Positions 13,701 to 28,700 of a DNA stretch of 64,000 bases are shown here, piece by piece. How positions within the stretch are numbered: the stretch's first letter is position 1; each line of letters begins with the position of its first letter. The notes below the pieces were generated by a model. It saw only the letters and a program-made list of their open reading frames with translations, did not search any database and was not told where the DNA came from. This DNA comes from Liopterus haemorrhoidalis (lineage: Eukaryota > Arthropoda > Insecta > Coleoptera > Dytiscidae), in contig OZ020625.1 of assembly GCA_963971575.1 (NCBI GenBank), positions 25,197,253 to 25,261,252 on the forward strand. Direction: 5' to 3'. The position numbers and the translations under genes were made by a program.

Positions 13701-16700
13701 TACTGATCAACATTTGTCAACATATTAGCCCTCTGTTGGCAGAGTTGGTTAGCTAATTTCAGTACATCAACTTCTCCCTCCTTAGTTATCATTCTCAGAC
13801 ACATATCTATTAAAATAAACGGACCTAATAACATTAATAGAATTAGTTGGATGCACTCCATCAAACATTTAAAAAAGTAAATAAATAAAAACACTCCGTT
13901 ATTGTTTCATAATGGTTATTTATGCAATAAGTGTGCAAAAAAAGTCTTTTCAATCTACGAGATGTGTAAATTTAGTAACCGGACTGATTTAAAAAATTTT
14001 TTTTTATTCGAATAGAATTACAATGCAATATTGTCTCCCTTAAGGGGGTGTAGGGTCTGATAACCACATTTTAAGCATATTTTTGTGATTTTTTTTCAAA
14101 TCTATGGTTAAATTTATTCATTTTCAAACTAAGTACATATATAAATTATGTTTTGAAGAAGATACAAAAAAAATTTGAATGCAAAATATGGCGAAATGAG
14201 CCAGCTGTGGCAAATCTTCTCAGACTCCGGGAAAAAAATTAGATTTTGCGGTGACCAACGTAACTCGTCACTGGATCATCTGAAATCAAAAATCCAAAAA
14301 TATTTTGTTAGTTTATGAGTTTGCCGAGGTAATGACTTTGAGTTTTTATTTTTAAAATGATTTTTCAGTTTTTAGCGTTACTTAGAAGACAAAAAAAATT
14401 AATTCCTCCTAAAAAAACCTAAAAATGAGTATATTTGTGATTGTTAAATAAAAAAATTGATGTGAAGTGTGAATTTTCACACATTTCAGGGTTTTGCAGG
14501 TATTTAGTAAGTGAATGATGATTATTTTGGATGCGAAAACAAATTTTATATTAAAATATTTTTTTTGTTAATTTGAATTCGAACGCCTAATACCATTATT
14601 TAGGTTTCTAAATATGTGCAGTATTTTTTTTTATATAGCAAGGTTCATTAAGAATTTTAAAAATTGCGCCTATGGCTTCCATTGGTTGTTATAAGTTCCG
14701 CCCCTCTGATTTCGTGTACATTGAAACAGAATTAAATTATAATTTAAACAATTTCCACTGGCTATTAAATTTACGCTTTTAAAAATTAAATGCAACATTT
14801 GCCAAAATATAATTAGAATTTTGAAAAAATAATTTAAACAATATAGAAATTTAAAAAAAAAAAAAAGTATAGTCTCTTCTTCTTCTCCAGGGTTCGATCC
14901 CTATCGGATCGGGTTACATGGGTGAAAAGTCAGCGTCAAATACCTCTAGACCAGCACACACGTTAGAGTGTTGCTTGTTACAAAGCTATAACTTGTGTTA
15001 ATTATTAGCCAAAAATCACAAGTAATGCGTTTTTTTCCAAAAACCTAATCTGATCAAAAATTCCTGTTGAACTATTCCGGTTCACACCAATGTACATTAC
15101 TTAGAATTTTTTCAGATTTTTAGTTTAAACCATCTGGGCTACAGGGTGTGGGACAAAAAAAATTTTGCACAATTTTGGCAAAAAATCGCTTCAAAATAAT
15201 TTATTTTGCAAAAATAAAAATTTGATCGTTAATCCACGTACCAAGGGCTTTCATTTGATACCCTACTCAGAATTATAAAAAAATATTTTTTTTTTTCGAT
15301 GAGCACATATTTGTTTATATTTTTAGGGGGATATGTTTTTTAGATGTTTTAGTATTTTTCCTATGTGCGGGTCAAAGATTTGTATAAGCATGCCAAATTT
15401 CAACTCTCTAGGTTTAGCCGTTTGGCTACAATTTTTACCGAACAGACAGACAGACAGACAGACGACAAAATGACGGTATAAGGGTTTTTTGGTCATACCT
15501 ACAAAACCCTAAAAAATAAACATGAAAAAAAAATATCTCAACGTCGTTACCTCGGCAAACTCATAAACTAACAAAATCATTTTGGATTTTTGATTTCAGA
15601 TGATCCAGTAACGAGTTATGCTGGTCACCGCAAAATCTAATTTTTGTCTGAGAAGATTTGCCACAGCTGGGTTATTTCGCCATATTTTGCCTTCAAAATT
15701 TTTTTGTATCTTCTTCAAAACATACTTTATATATGTACTTAGTTGGAAAATGAATAAATTTAACCATAGATTTGAAAAAAAATCACAAAAATATGCTTAA
15801 AATGTGGTTATCAGACCCTACACCTCCTTAAAATAACTTCCTTGGGAAGCCACACAGCGCTGGAGACGGTTCTTCCAATACTCATAGCAGTACTGGAACT
15901 CAGATACTGGAATAGTTTTCAGCTGGTCGGTTACGGACGTTTGAATGTTTTCGAGTGTCCCAAAATGACGTCCCTTGATGTGATGTTTCAATCTTTGGAA
16001 GAGGAAAAAGTCACAAGGAAATACAGAAGAATATCTTGTAAGTCTGTATATCTGTATAAAGAATATACAGGGTGTTTGTTTGAAACGGGGCACCCCGAAA
16101 ATCTCCTTTATTTGTAAAGATACAAAAAATCTTCAGAACAAAAGTTAAACTGGACAAAAAGTCCCATCTAAAGGTTACTATAAGAATTCTGAGGCACTTC
16201 CGGTTTCACCGGAAATGATGTCAACTTTTGATCTAGCATAGGAAAGCGATAATTTTATATTTTTTTCCTAAAAGTACATTTAATTAGCTTTACAATGACA
16301 CCAAAAAGTCATATTTTTATGTTAAGCATTTCAAAGAGGCGACCATTTATTTACAAAATAATAATCAACATAAGTTTTACAAAGTTGAACGTAGCAAGCT
16401 TTGAAAATAATAAAAAAAGAAACAAAATATCTCTAAAATAAACTATTTGACTATTTAGAAAAACAAAAAAATTATTAGTTTTTACAATTATTTTACAAAA
16501 TTATCGATTTTCGATAATCAATATCTCTAGACTTTTCCAACATGTGTAATACTCTGTCAAAAAAGTAGCGGGAATTTCTGATTTAAAAAGCCCGCGCTAA
16601 TAATTTTTTTAAAATCTTTTCATAAGATGGCAGCACTGTCCCTAATTACGGTGTCAAACATGAGCACCATCTGTCAACCAGTTTGATTACATCGGCTGTT

Positions 16701-19700
16701 TTAGTTAACACACTTCAGTAGTGCGTCGCGATTTTTACTATGAACAAAACTACTGAACAAAGAGTTTGCCTTAAATTTTGTGTTTCGAATGGAATTACGT
16801 GTGCTGACTCGTTAAAAATGTTGGAAAAGTATTATGGTGAATCAGTTTTATCAAAAACACGGACGTACGAGTGGTACAAAGTGTTTAAAAACTGTCGAGA
16901 GATCGTCGAAGACAAATCACATTCCGGACGGCCTTCGACCGCTTCAACCGACGAAAACATCGAAAAAGTAAAGGAAATTGTGCTCGATAATTGGCGTTCT
17001 AGCTTAAGAGAGTATTCACGTGATTTGACCGTTCGGTTGATTTTGGTGAATAATTTGGGCATGAGACGCGGCGCCGCTCGTTTCGATCCAACAGAGCTGA
17101 ATTTTCTGCAAAAACAGTACCGTAAACAAGTCTCTTTAGACATGCTGGATCGCGTCAATTTTGATCCCACATTCATGAAACGCATCATAACAGGTGATGA
17201 GACATGGGTCAAACGAGCCAAAACCAAACAAACCGCGTCAAAACCGCTCAAAAGTCAAGGTCATGCTCATTGTTTTCTTTGATATTCGTGGTTTGAAGCA
17301 TCATGAATTCGTCCCAACAGAGCACACGGTCAATAAAGAATATTATTTGACCATATTGAAACGTTTGCGTGAGAAAATTCGTCAAAAACGACCAAAATTG
17401 TGGATGAACAATTTGTGGATTTTACATGATGATAATGCACCATCGCATAGAGCAGCAATTGTGATTTAATTTAAGGCAAAAAACGGGTATCGAGCCATCG
17501 AGTAAAAATACCACTGAGCAACCACCGTATTCACCACATTTGGCCCCGTGTGACTTCTTTTTATTTCCGAAATTAAAATTGCCGCTACGTGGAACCCGTT
17601 TTGAGTCGATCGATGCCATAAAAGAAAATTCGTGGAATGAGTTGAAGGCTATACCGGAAAGTGCCTATATAAGGTGTTTCGAAAACTGGAAAAAAACGCT
17701 GGAAAATGTGTGTTACATCAAATGGGGCCTACTTTGAAGGCGATAAATTAAAATTTGATGATTAAATGAAAATTGTGTGCTTTATTTAACAATTCCCGCT
17801 ACTTTCCTGACACTGTATATATCTTCTTAAATAAAATATATTTTTAAAACAATAACCGAGTGTTTTTATTCTTCATTTTTTTCTAAAAGTACCTGTTTTT
17901 GTGGATCCATCGTTGCAGTGTATCACCACTGGGCTTTTTCCTCCAGAAATTGTGAACAAAGTTTTTAAAAGTTGTACTAGGTGTTGAGTTAGTAGTGGCA
18001 GTTCTTTTTCTGGCCAACAGGTGCAGTGGAACTGGCGTATTGTTCGTGTACGATGCTTGCCAGAGACCTCAAAAGTTCGTTTTATGTAACCAGCCTGGTA
18101 TTGAAATTTCTTTAAGGTAACTTTAACATTTCTATACTCTACTGGTTTGTTGATTGTATGCGGCCAATATTGGTCTATTAATTTCTAAAAATAAATACAA
18201 TTGTTGGTATAATACCCCCTGTATTGGGGGTGCAAAACCTTTTTGACATCAAACGTAAACCTGACAAGAGATGACAATAAAAATTAATTAATCGAAATCT
18301 ACTATTTAAGTATTTTTATATTATATACCAGGTCTACAAGTATGAAATGCGGATTTTTTTTTCAAACTTGTCGCGCAAACAGAGTGTATAGTTCAAAGTT
18401 TCAACACATATGGTGTTTTGTTAAGTTATCATTAAGTGTCAAATGCGTATAGGTTATAATTTGAAAAGTGATCATATAGTTTTGTTTTACTGTGTTAAAA
18501 ATGTCAAATTTTGTGCCAAATAAAGAGCATTCGCGGACAGTACTACTGTTTTGTTTTCATTTAAAAAAAAACTGTTGCTGAATCATACCGACTGCTTCGA
18601 GAAGCTTATGGTGAATATGCTCCATCGCAAGATACGTATGAACGATGGTTTCGGCGTTTCAAAAGTGGTGACTTTGATCTTACAGACAAAGAACATGGAG
18701 AACCTCCAAAAAAATATGAAGAAACATTGCTACAGGAAGACGATAGTCAATCACAAAAACAACTAGCAGAGCAGTTAGGCGTTAGTCAACAAGCTGTTTC
18801 CAATCGCCTACGAGAGATGGGTAAGATCCAGAAAGTCGGCAGATGGGTTCCACATGCATTGAATGAGAGGCAGATGAAAAAACGCAAAAACACTTGTGAA
18901 ATTTTGCTTGCACGATACAAAAGAAAGTCTTTTTTGCATCCTATCATTACTGGCGATGAAAACTGGATTTATTTTGAAAATCCCAAACGCAAAAAATCAT
19001 GGGTGAACCCAGGCTCACCATCCACATCAACTGCAAGACCGAATCGCTTTGGCAAAAAGACAATGCTCTGTACTTGGTGGGACCAAAAGGGTGTGGTCTA
19101 TTATGAATTGTTAAAACCTGGTGAAACAGTTAATACCCAACGCTATCAACAACAACTGATCGAATTGAACCATTCGCTGCTCATAAAACGACCAGAATAC
19201 GAAAGAAGAAAGCACAAGGTAATCTTTCTTCACGATAACGCTCCATCACATAAGGCAAAAGCAGTTTGCAACACATTGGAGGCACTCAAGTGGGAAGTGC
19301 TACACCATGCCGCTTACTCACCAGACTTGGCCCCTTCAGATTACCACTTGTTCGCATCGATGGGTCACGCACTTGCCGAGCAGCACTTTTGTTCATATGA
19401 AAATGTGAAAGAATGGCTAGATGAATGGTTTGCGGGGAAAGGAGAAGAGTTCTACTGGCGAGGTATTCATAAATTGCCTGAAAGATGGGGAAAATGTATA
19501 ACTTCTAATGAAGCATACTTTGAATAAATAAACTTTTACTGTTCTTTTGAGTTTAAGGTGTTTTATTTAAAAAAAAAAATCCGCATTTCATACTTGTAGA
19601 CCTGGTATTTAGTTAGTGTATGTGCAATTGTAGTCGATTCACAATGAGTTCGAACCCCACTGAGTCTCCCGGTTCAAAACGACGGCCTGTAGAGGGTAGG

Positions 19701-22700
19701 AGTGCCCGCCCATCTGACAGCAAAAAGATCTCCCATATGTTGGACAATTTATACTTCTTTTCATTAACTATACTCACCTTTTCGTCAACACTTATCGCCG
19801 TCAAATTCACAATATAGTTCACATTTTCCTGCCAAATCATAGTCCAAAAATCATTAACAGTCAAGGCCTTTGGATCTTGGGCTGCTATATACTTCATTGT
19901 TTCGTCATAGCCCCTAATATGAGTAGCATTTATATAATCTGACTCTGAGTCATAAACCGGAGAACTATCTCTGTCTTCTCCATATAATAAATCTTGGACA
20001 GTCTAACTCTATTTTTATCATAAGGGTAAACGCAATCCGGTCTGTTTTTGAAACTGTTTTTAGCTAATTTTGCTTTCTCATAACTATAGATGTAGTCCCT
20101 GGGCAGAAGATCTAGATCTTCTTCTAGATCTTTTTGGATTAAGACGTACTTAAGATAATCTTCAAATTCGTGGATTGATACTACTCTGGTTTGATCTAAT
20201 GAAGTGATTTTAATTCTTTCTGTTTTTCTTTTTTCTTTTAATGCTACTTTATCTTCGTTTAAAATTTTTGATTTTCTTTTCCATAAGGTAACGATCTCTG
20301 TAATTTCTATATCGTGTAGCTTCTGTTTATCCTAAAATTTAACATTTTTTTATTAAAAAATATAAAATGGTGATTATAATATAGGAGTATAGGGGAGAGG
20401 AGGTTTAATGACGAAATCAAGTGTGCGTTCGATAATCTGGATATGAAAGAATTGCGAAAAGCAATTGAAAAAAGGGGTGTAAGTGAAGAGATGATAAGAT
20501 ATATTTCTTTTATCCTTTTTGAGACGAGATGCACATTGAGAGTGGGAAAAGAAGGGTAACAAAATTACAGCAGCTTTTGAAATGCTTTGCAGGTCATTGC
20601 TAACGATCATATCAGATGCATAAAATCAGTGATAAAGTTTTATGTTTAAGTTTAATGATATTATTGAGTATTTTAATATTCATATATTATACAGTGAGTT
20701 TTTTTCTTTTATGCAACATGTACTATGTCATTACCATGGATACAGTTTTTGACAGCAATATAAATCGTGTTCATTTTCATTTGCAACATAGACAATTAGT
20801 GTGTATACTTTCGCTCATTACTGATTTAAAAATGAATCAACATGTATATACAGATGAAGAAAAAATAATGATGGTAACTTGGTATAATTCCCAAATGAGT
20901 TTAAGAGAAGTTTCTGCTGTATTTAGTGCAACTTATCCAGATCGGCCAATACCAAATCCCTCTACAATTTCAAGACTAGTTAATAAATTTCATCGCGAAG
21001 GATGTCAAGTCAAAACATAATAAAAAACGAACAACATCCCACGTGCTTACAGAAGAGAAGCAGTTGGAAATATTATTACAAGTGGAAGAAAACAATCAAA
21101 ATACTTTAAGATCAATTGCACAAACCGTTGGTGACAGTACTGGATCTGTTTTTAACTTCTTAAAAAAAGAAAAGTTTCGATCATACAAATTTCAAAATCA
21201 TCAAGAATTGTTAGAAAGGGACGCAGCAGTACGTATGGATTTTTGTTTTGAATTGTTTGAAAAAATTAATTCCGACCCAACAATGCTTCAAAGAATTTTA
21301 TTTACAGACGAAGCAACGTTTACTCTAAATGGTGAAGTGCACAGACAAAATTTTAGGTACTGGAGTCGAGAAAATTTACATTTGTTTCATTTCTCCCGAA
21401 CTCAAAATCCGCAAAAATTAAATGTTTGGGCAGGGATAATAGGAACCAATATTATAGGGCATTTTTTTTATTGACGGTAACCTTAATGCCAAATATCTAG
21501 CCCTTTTGCAAAATCAAATATTACCTGCCTTGCGAAACCTGAATATTAATGGACAAGTATGGTTTCAACATGATGGCGCACAAGTCCATTATTCTAGAAT
21601 AGTTAAAGAATATTTAAATAGAACTTTCCCAAAAAGCTGGATTGGAAGAGGAGGGTCGATGAATTGGCCAGCGAGATCTCCGGATTTGGCACCCAATGAT
21701 TTTTTTTATTGGGGATATTTAAAGGCCAAAGTATATAATATAGAACTTAGGGATGTTGCTGAACTGCAAGACAAAATTGTTCAAGCATCCAACAATATAC
21801 CTCAAGAGCAATTGCTGAATGCTTTGAATCATTTTTATGATCGCTTAACATTTTGTATGCAAGTAAACAGAGAAACTTTTGAATATTTATTATAAGTTTT
21901 TATTAGTTATTTATTTATTATTATTATTAATATTATTATTTTTTTTCTATTTGTATTTTCAATAAAATATTTTGATTTTGCTAGTGAATATGGTTTTTTA
22001 TATGTTGCAAATGAATACGAACACGATTTATATTGCTGTCAAAAACTGTATCTATGGTAATGATATAGTACATGTTGCATTAAAGAATAAATTCACAGTA
22101 TATTATAATCAAAATATATTTATGTTATATTTTTACGAATAAACGTAATAAGCATTTTTTTTTTTTTTTGTAAAGGGGCCAATCAAAAAACTGAAGTACC
22201 TACAGGCCCCTGTGGGTCTTAATACGGCACTGGATATAACCTAACTAAAAAGGCGCTCAATTTGAAAGACCCTTTAGATCAGGGATTACCAACCTTTTGT
22301 CTACTTAGACCCCCTTAGCAATTTTTTTTTTGTTTTTTCAATAGACCCCCATTTTTTTTTTTTTATTATAAGCCATAAATATGTAGCGTCATGTATCAAG
22401 TTGAAGTTGTAAGGACAATCCAGTAACTAACATAACAAATATAAATATATATATATATATTTTATTAAACAATTTTTCACTTTTACTGAAATATGTAACT
22501 AATTATAATATAATTTTTTTTTAAATTTAATGCGATGGTTGTGGTTGATGCTTTTCCATAATACTTTTTATGTTAGGTGTAAAATTAGTTAATAATAATC
22601 GTACATCACCGCGTTCTATAATATTTAATCGAAAGCTAAAAATAATGGTTCGGTGATATGAATTAATTTGACGTATTTTTTGCGAATATCTTTACAATTC

Positions 22701-25700
22701 CAAAATTTGGCATAACCACTTGCTTGAAAGTTAATTTTATCTTCCAAATTCTCCTTCAATTCAATCAATTCTTCTTTTAGCGAAAAATCAATATTGCTTG
22801 TGTCGCTTTCAAATGGATTTATAATCCAAGACGGGATATCTAAACTTTCCAAATCTTTATAATGGGCATTGATATCTTCTTTTAATTGTTTCAAGTGGTC
22901 AGTGTAGATTTGAATATCATCAACATTAATCATATCTTTTTGAACAACAGAAAGTTGTATCAAATGTTCAAAGTATCGAAAATCATTTCGATTTAAAGTG
23001 GAAATAAATAAATCAATTTTGGAGCGAAACCCAAATATAACTGTTCGAGTTTTAATGAGATTTACGTTTTTTCCTTGTAATTTATTTTGTATATTATTAA
23101 ATAAAGAAAATATGTCTGCTAAATAAAATATATGCTTTTATAATTCAATTAATTTTGTTGCCGTAGGTTTACAAATTTCCAAAAGGGACTCAATTACAGA
23201 ATGAAGGATTTCAGTGAAACGGTGCAAACAATTACCTATCGACAACCAACGAACTTCTGTCTGAAGAAATAAATTAGTATAAAGTTCATCATTGTATCGC
23301 ATATTTTTTTTTAGGTTTAGGAACCGTGGCTGGCTGTGGCCCAACTCTGAATGCGCACTAGTTTAATAATAGACCCCTGATAGACCACTGGAATAGTATA
23401 GACCCTTTTTAAACTTCCATAGACCTCCAAGGGATCCACCTGGACACCGTTGGGAATCCCTGCTTTAGATAAACCGGTAACAGATCTACACCCGCAACAC
23501 ATTTATTTGAATCTTACCTGTAATACATCTAGTTTCAATTCTTCTTCCTTTTCGTCTACTGGTTCCGCGTACAATATTTCATTGTATACTTTATCTTCCA
23601 TTTCTATATCATTAGCTTTTGAATAAATGAATTTGTATTCGGTATTATCCATTCTTCTTTTGCGATAGAAAATGATCAGTATTCCAACACAAAGTGGAAC
23701 CAACAAAAGAAAAAACAACCAATTTAGATTAAAAAATGCCGTATGTATTATTTGTTCATTTACTGTGTATACTGTATATTTTTTGCTATCACCAAATATG
23801 TTTTCAACTACAAGGTATATAATTGTATTCGTTGACTTTAAACCTGAAGTTGGCAAAACTGGAAATATTTCTTCATTAGTAATTTCACTGTATTTTGCTG
23901 TCCAGCTGTTTGTTTTGTTTATAGTTGGATTTGTTCTTCGTATTTCTTGTAAAATTTCGTCAAAAGTTTCTGTAGAACTGTTGTAATTTATATTATTATC
24001 ATGTACAACTAAGTAGAAAGACCTAAAAAGTACGACATTTAGCGATTTCAATTACGAAGTAAACCTGTGCTTATACGAAGATGGTATACATGCATATTTT
24101 TATCAGAGTTGTGGATTCGGAATCGGTGATACAGTCGATAGCATTTTTGGTTTACCAAACTCAGAGTTGGAGTCAATAAAAATATACCAACTCTGACTAA
24201 ATGTAAGAGAAGTCAGGGATGGTGTAGAGGTAGAAGTCGGGGTTGGAGTCGGAGTCGGAGTCGGAGTCGGAGTCGGAGTCGGAGTCGGAGTCGGAGTCGG
24301 AGTCGGAGTCGGAGTCGGAGTCGGAGTCGGAGTCGGAGTCGGAGTCGGAGTCGGAGTCGGAGTCGGAGTCGGAGTCGGAGTCGGAGTCGGAGTCGGAGTC
24401 GGAGTCGGAGTCGGAGTCGGAGTCGGAGTCGGAGTCGGAGTCGGAGTCGGAGTCGGAGTCGGAGTCGTTCAGAAGGGAACCCCCTCTCTGGATCACGGAA
24501 TCGGTGGTGCTTGTATAAAAACGAATGAAATTTATCGAAATAAATGAGTTCATTGCTTACAATCCTAATTTACCATCAGCTTTATGACCCGTCGAACATA
24601 ATAATGAACTTTTTCCTTTGGATATTTAGATTTTGGCTTCCAACATGAAACATGAAATAATCACGAAGCTCGTTTCAACTTTAGATCCACTTAAATATAT
24701 TTAATAAACAAAGTAAACAGAAAAAGATAAAATGGATATGAGTAAAATCAAATATCTTTACTGCATCGTATTAATCTGTTAATGCGAGCAATATTAATAA
24801 AATTTTAAACTGGAAAGCATGAACCGGGTAAAACCAGCATTGAATATTTTTAATTTCACTTTTGTTCTTGAACAGAGAATAAAATCTAGTTCCTATTTCC
24901 GTGCTTTAAAAAAATTTGTTAATATGTTTATTTTGCTTTCGTTTTCGGTTTGTTCTCATCTTTACTAAAATTTGAAAAAAAGAATCGGGAGTCGATAACT
25001 TTTTCCGACTCCTCGAATCCCGACTCCCAACTCCGACTCCCGACTCCGACTCCCGACTCCGATTCCCCATCCCTGGATATAACCATAAAATAAATTTTAA
25101 AAATCTTACCTGTTTTTACTAGCAGTACTCTCGTCCAGTCTAGGAATCCTAATTGTCCAACTTTGTGCATTACTGTCTACTATAGTTGGTTCCTCCAACA
25201 GTTTTGGAGCCACTGTACCACACTGAATATTTTCAATAATTGCAGGTTTTCCTAAATACGTATTCTTTCCTCGTATTGTAATATTATAATACGCCGAATG
25301 AGGTAGTAAAATGGAATGAGTAAAATCAAGTTTGATATCAGTTATAGCAACATTTTCTATGATGGTTTCATTGATTTCATTTATGTTGGTAATATTGATT
25401 ACAAAATTGTGAAGTTTTCCATTTGTTATATTGGGATATTTCCAAAATAAAGTCAGGTTTTGGTTGTTGAGTTTGTAATTAAAGTTTTCAGGTTCATCAG
25501 ATTCTGAAAACAAAATTATAATTATTAAGAATTTTTTAGTTCGCTTCGCAAAAAACATACGGGGGCTCTGACTTCTGAAGGATTCTCTCGGTGTATTATC
25601 TGGTGATCTATACGATTTATTCTAGCCTAATGTTAAACTACAGGATGTTGAATTGACCAGGTATATATAGGGATTTAACATGTAAAAACAGATACATGCG

Positions 25701-28700
25701 ACTTCCTACTCCGTTGTTGGTATACAGAAAAAAATTTAATATACAAATTGTTTAGAATTTTATTTTAAATTTAAAAAATTCATAGCCTTGCACCACAAAA
25801 TAATTGAGACATTTTATTAACGTTTAATAAGAGATAATAATTGAATAATCTTATTTCGTTTAATAACACTGATAAACACACTATTTGTTACATACAATTT
25901 CTTTTTAATCAAATGATCACGAAAATTTTCTTAAGCCAACCCTTAAAATACAATTTTTTTATTTATTCTAATTCCCACCAAAATGTACTTAATCAAACCA
26001 TTAAAATGTTTTTTTTTTTCAAATGATCACGCAATTTAAATTATGCCAACTTATAAAATAATTATTTTTTATATTAAACACAAGAAGACTCTAGCTCTTA
26101 TAGTTATGGCCCCAGTTGTCAAAAGCCTCAATTGTGAACGGCCCGAATTGTCCATCGCCCCAGTTGTTAATGGCCCCAGTTGTGAAAAGCCCCAATTGTG
26201 TACGGCCCGAATTGTCCATTGTCCCAGCTGTTAATGGCCTCAGTTGTGAAAAACCCCAATTGTGAACGGCCCGAATTGTCTTACGGCCTCAGTTGTCATG
26301 GAACCCAAACTAACAATACCTCATAGCATAAATATGATGGGTGATTTCGGCTTTTAGGTAAAATTTTACGTGGGATACACCATAATTTGTCCATGTCACA
26401 AAAAATAAGTTTTTGTTTACTAGTTTTATTTGTTGGTAGTTGTCATTTGTTGACACAAAGTCAACCCCTGTACAGTTCCAGCGTATTACAATGGCAGTGG
26501 TGGGATATGAGCAAACTTGCGCCTTTGAAACCCGCTAAAGTATTGGTGCTTAAGCAGTACTATTCAAGACAAAACGCAAACAAAATACGAAACCAAAACC
26601 TTCACAAATAGGCCCTTCTTTTTACAAATTCAAACACGCATCTCTTCTTATTACAAATGACGAAGGTTGAACTCTTATCAGGAATTCTACTACATACCTT
26701 CTTCTTCAGTTATGGCAGTTAAAGTGTACTTCTCTCCTAATTCTATCGAATTGTGATTTACACCCCAGATCTGAAAAAAACATCACTATAAATATTGGAC
26801 GGCGCTATAGGACGCGTTTTAGGGGGCACTATAGGTGGTGCTATAGGTAATGTTACAGGTGGTGCTATGTATTAACTTGAAATATGTTATTTATTATTTA
26901 CTTATAGGCGAAGATGTACCTGTATAAGAAAAGTTGCTTTGATTGAAAAATTCATACTTTTCTGTTTCAAATGTCAGATTTCAAGTTAATTGGCAGCCCT
27001 TAAATAGAAGACAAAAATAACAATTGTCATATTTTTTTAGTAGGGAAACTGGGGGCATCCTGGCTCTGGAGAAAAAAAAAACGGAACCCGCAATACACGC
27101 TCAGCCAGAAATTCTTATCGGGACGGACGTTTTATCGTGTTTTTTTCCGGTGTGTAATTTGAATCCTGACGAGGTGTAATTTGATTGTTCAACCTATCTT
27201 TTCGACCTGTTTAACCTATCTGTTCGACCTGTTCAACCTGTCTGTTCGACCTGTTCAATCTGGAACAAAAACCGGTTCACAAACACCACAACGTGTCATA
27301 TATGTCGCCAAAATTTTCAAGTAAATGACATTAAAGTGCGAGATAATTGCCATCTGACGTCTAAATATAGAATCGCAGCACATCAGTCATGCAATTTGAA
27401 AATTTTGGCGACATATATGACACGTTGTGGCATTTGTGAACCGGTTTTATTCCAGGTTGAACAAGTAAGAGGCAAATTTATAGAATTTTTGTTTTAGTTT
27501 TTACCTTTTTTTTAAATTTTTAATTTGTGTAATATTATTAATAGTAATGTAATTATTTGTTAATATGAAATAGTATTTTTGTGCTTCCTTCTTATTACAC
27601 AATAGCTAACAATGCATTAACAGTTAAATTAGAACTATTAGTAGCTTTTAAATCAATATTTCAAAGTGCCCGGTACATTTTTTGTCCCCGAGTTTATTCG
27701 ACTTTCGTAGTAAATCCACAATATATTATCATACATTTTACTTACTGTTATCGTATAATTCTGTTTTGGAGATAAATTGTTTATTTCACAACAAATATAT
27801 TCATCCCACAAGGAGCAAAAAGTTTCCTTAAAGCATTTTTCTTTACGTTCAGACACCGACTTGGTATTTTCTGTACGACTCATCACTTCGTAATAATTTA
27901 TTTCCCCAAATGTTGTAGATGGTGGTTTCCACCTTAACTGAATACTAGTATCGTCCTTAGAGTAGATTGATACGCCCCTAACCTGACTGGGGCCTGAAAA
28001 AAAATCATTTTCAACCAAAAATTTGAAGGATATCGGTTCTATGATATACAAGGGCTATTTGGAAAGTAACCTCCGTTTAGCTATAAAAATAAAACCAGCA
28101 AAGAAACAATTATTTTATTGCATACATCTTAAAACTTTATTTTTCCACCTAGTTGCCATTTAAATTTAAGCACTTCTCATAGCGTTTAATCAGCTTTGAA
28201 ATTCCTTCTCCATAGAACTCTGTCGCTGCCAAAGAAATGTAGCCAACTTGTCACAGCGTTTTGAAGATCTTCATCATTAGCAAAGTGCTGGGACCCAAGC
28301 CAGTTCTTCATGTGGTTGAACAGGTGGAAATCACTTGGAGCCAAGTCTAGAAAAAAGTCTAGGGGGGGACCTATTCATTTGGATTTGTGGATCTCAGTCA
28401 GCAGTTATGCTACCCAACGAGCACAGAACTTCCGGTAGCCTAATTTTTCAGTGATTATTTTGTACAGTGGTTGAACAGGTGGAAATCTCTTGGAACCAAG
28501 CCTAGAAGAAAGTCTAGGGCGGAACCCATTCGTTTGGTTTTGTGGATTACAGTCAGCAGTATGCTACCCTAATTTTTCGGTGAATATCTCGTACGAAACA
28601 GTCTCAGAAACTTGAGGAAATTTTTCGGAAAGTTTTGAGATCGTGAACCGACGGTTCTCTCTAACATTTGGCGGAATAGTCTATTTCGACTCTCATGTTT

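Larger units (their letters stand above)
14040..15835. mobile_element. Foldback element split by a HINE-A insertion
   Basis: The arm at 14040-14350 (TTAAGGGGGTGTAGGGTCTG ...) reappears inverted at 15535-15835 (... CAGACCCTACACCTCCTTAA). The arms share TTTTGCGGTGACCA and the GCCGAGG block. The space between is mostly HINE-A copy (b). It has no coding content. Confidence 0.75.

Noticed and set aside
24197..24553. 118-codon and 91-codon Ser-Asp / Ser-Glu frames
   Set aside because: They are translations of the GGAGTC hexamer tract, open in several frames on both strands, with no domain on either side.
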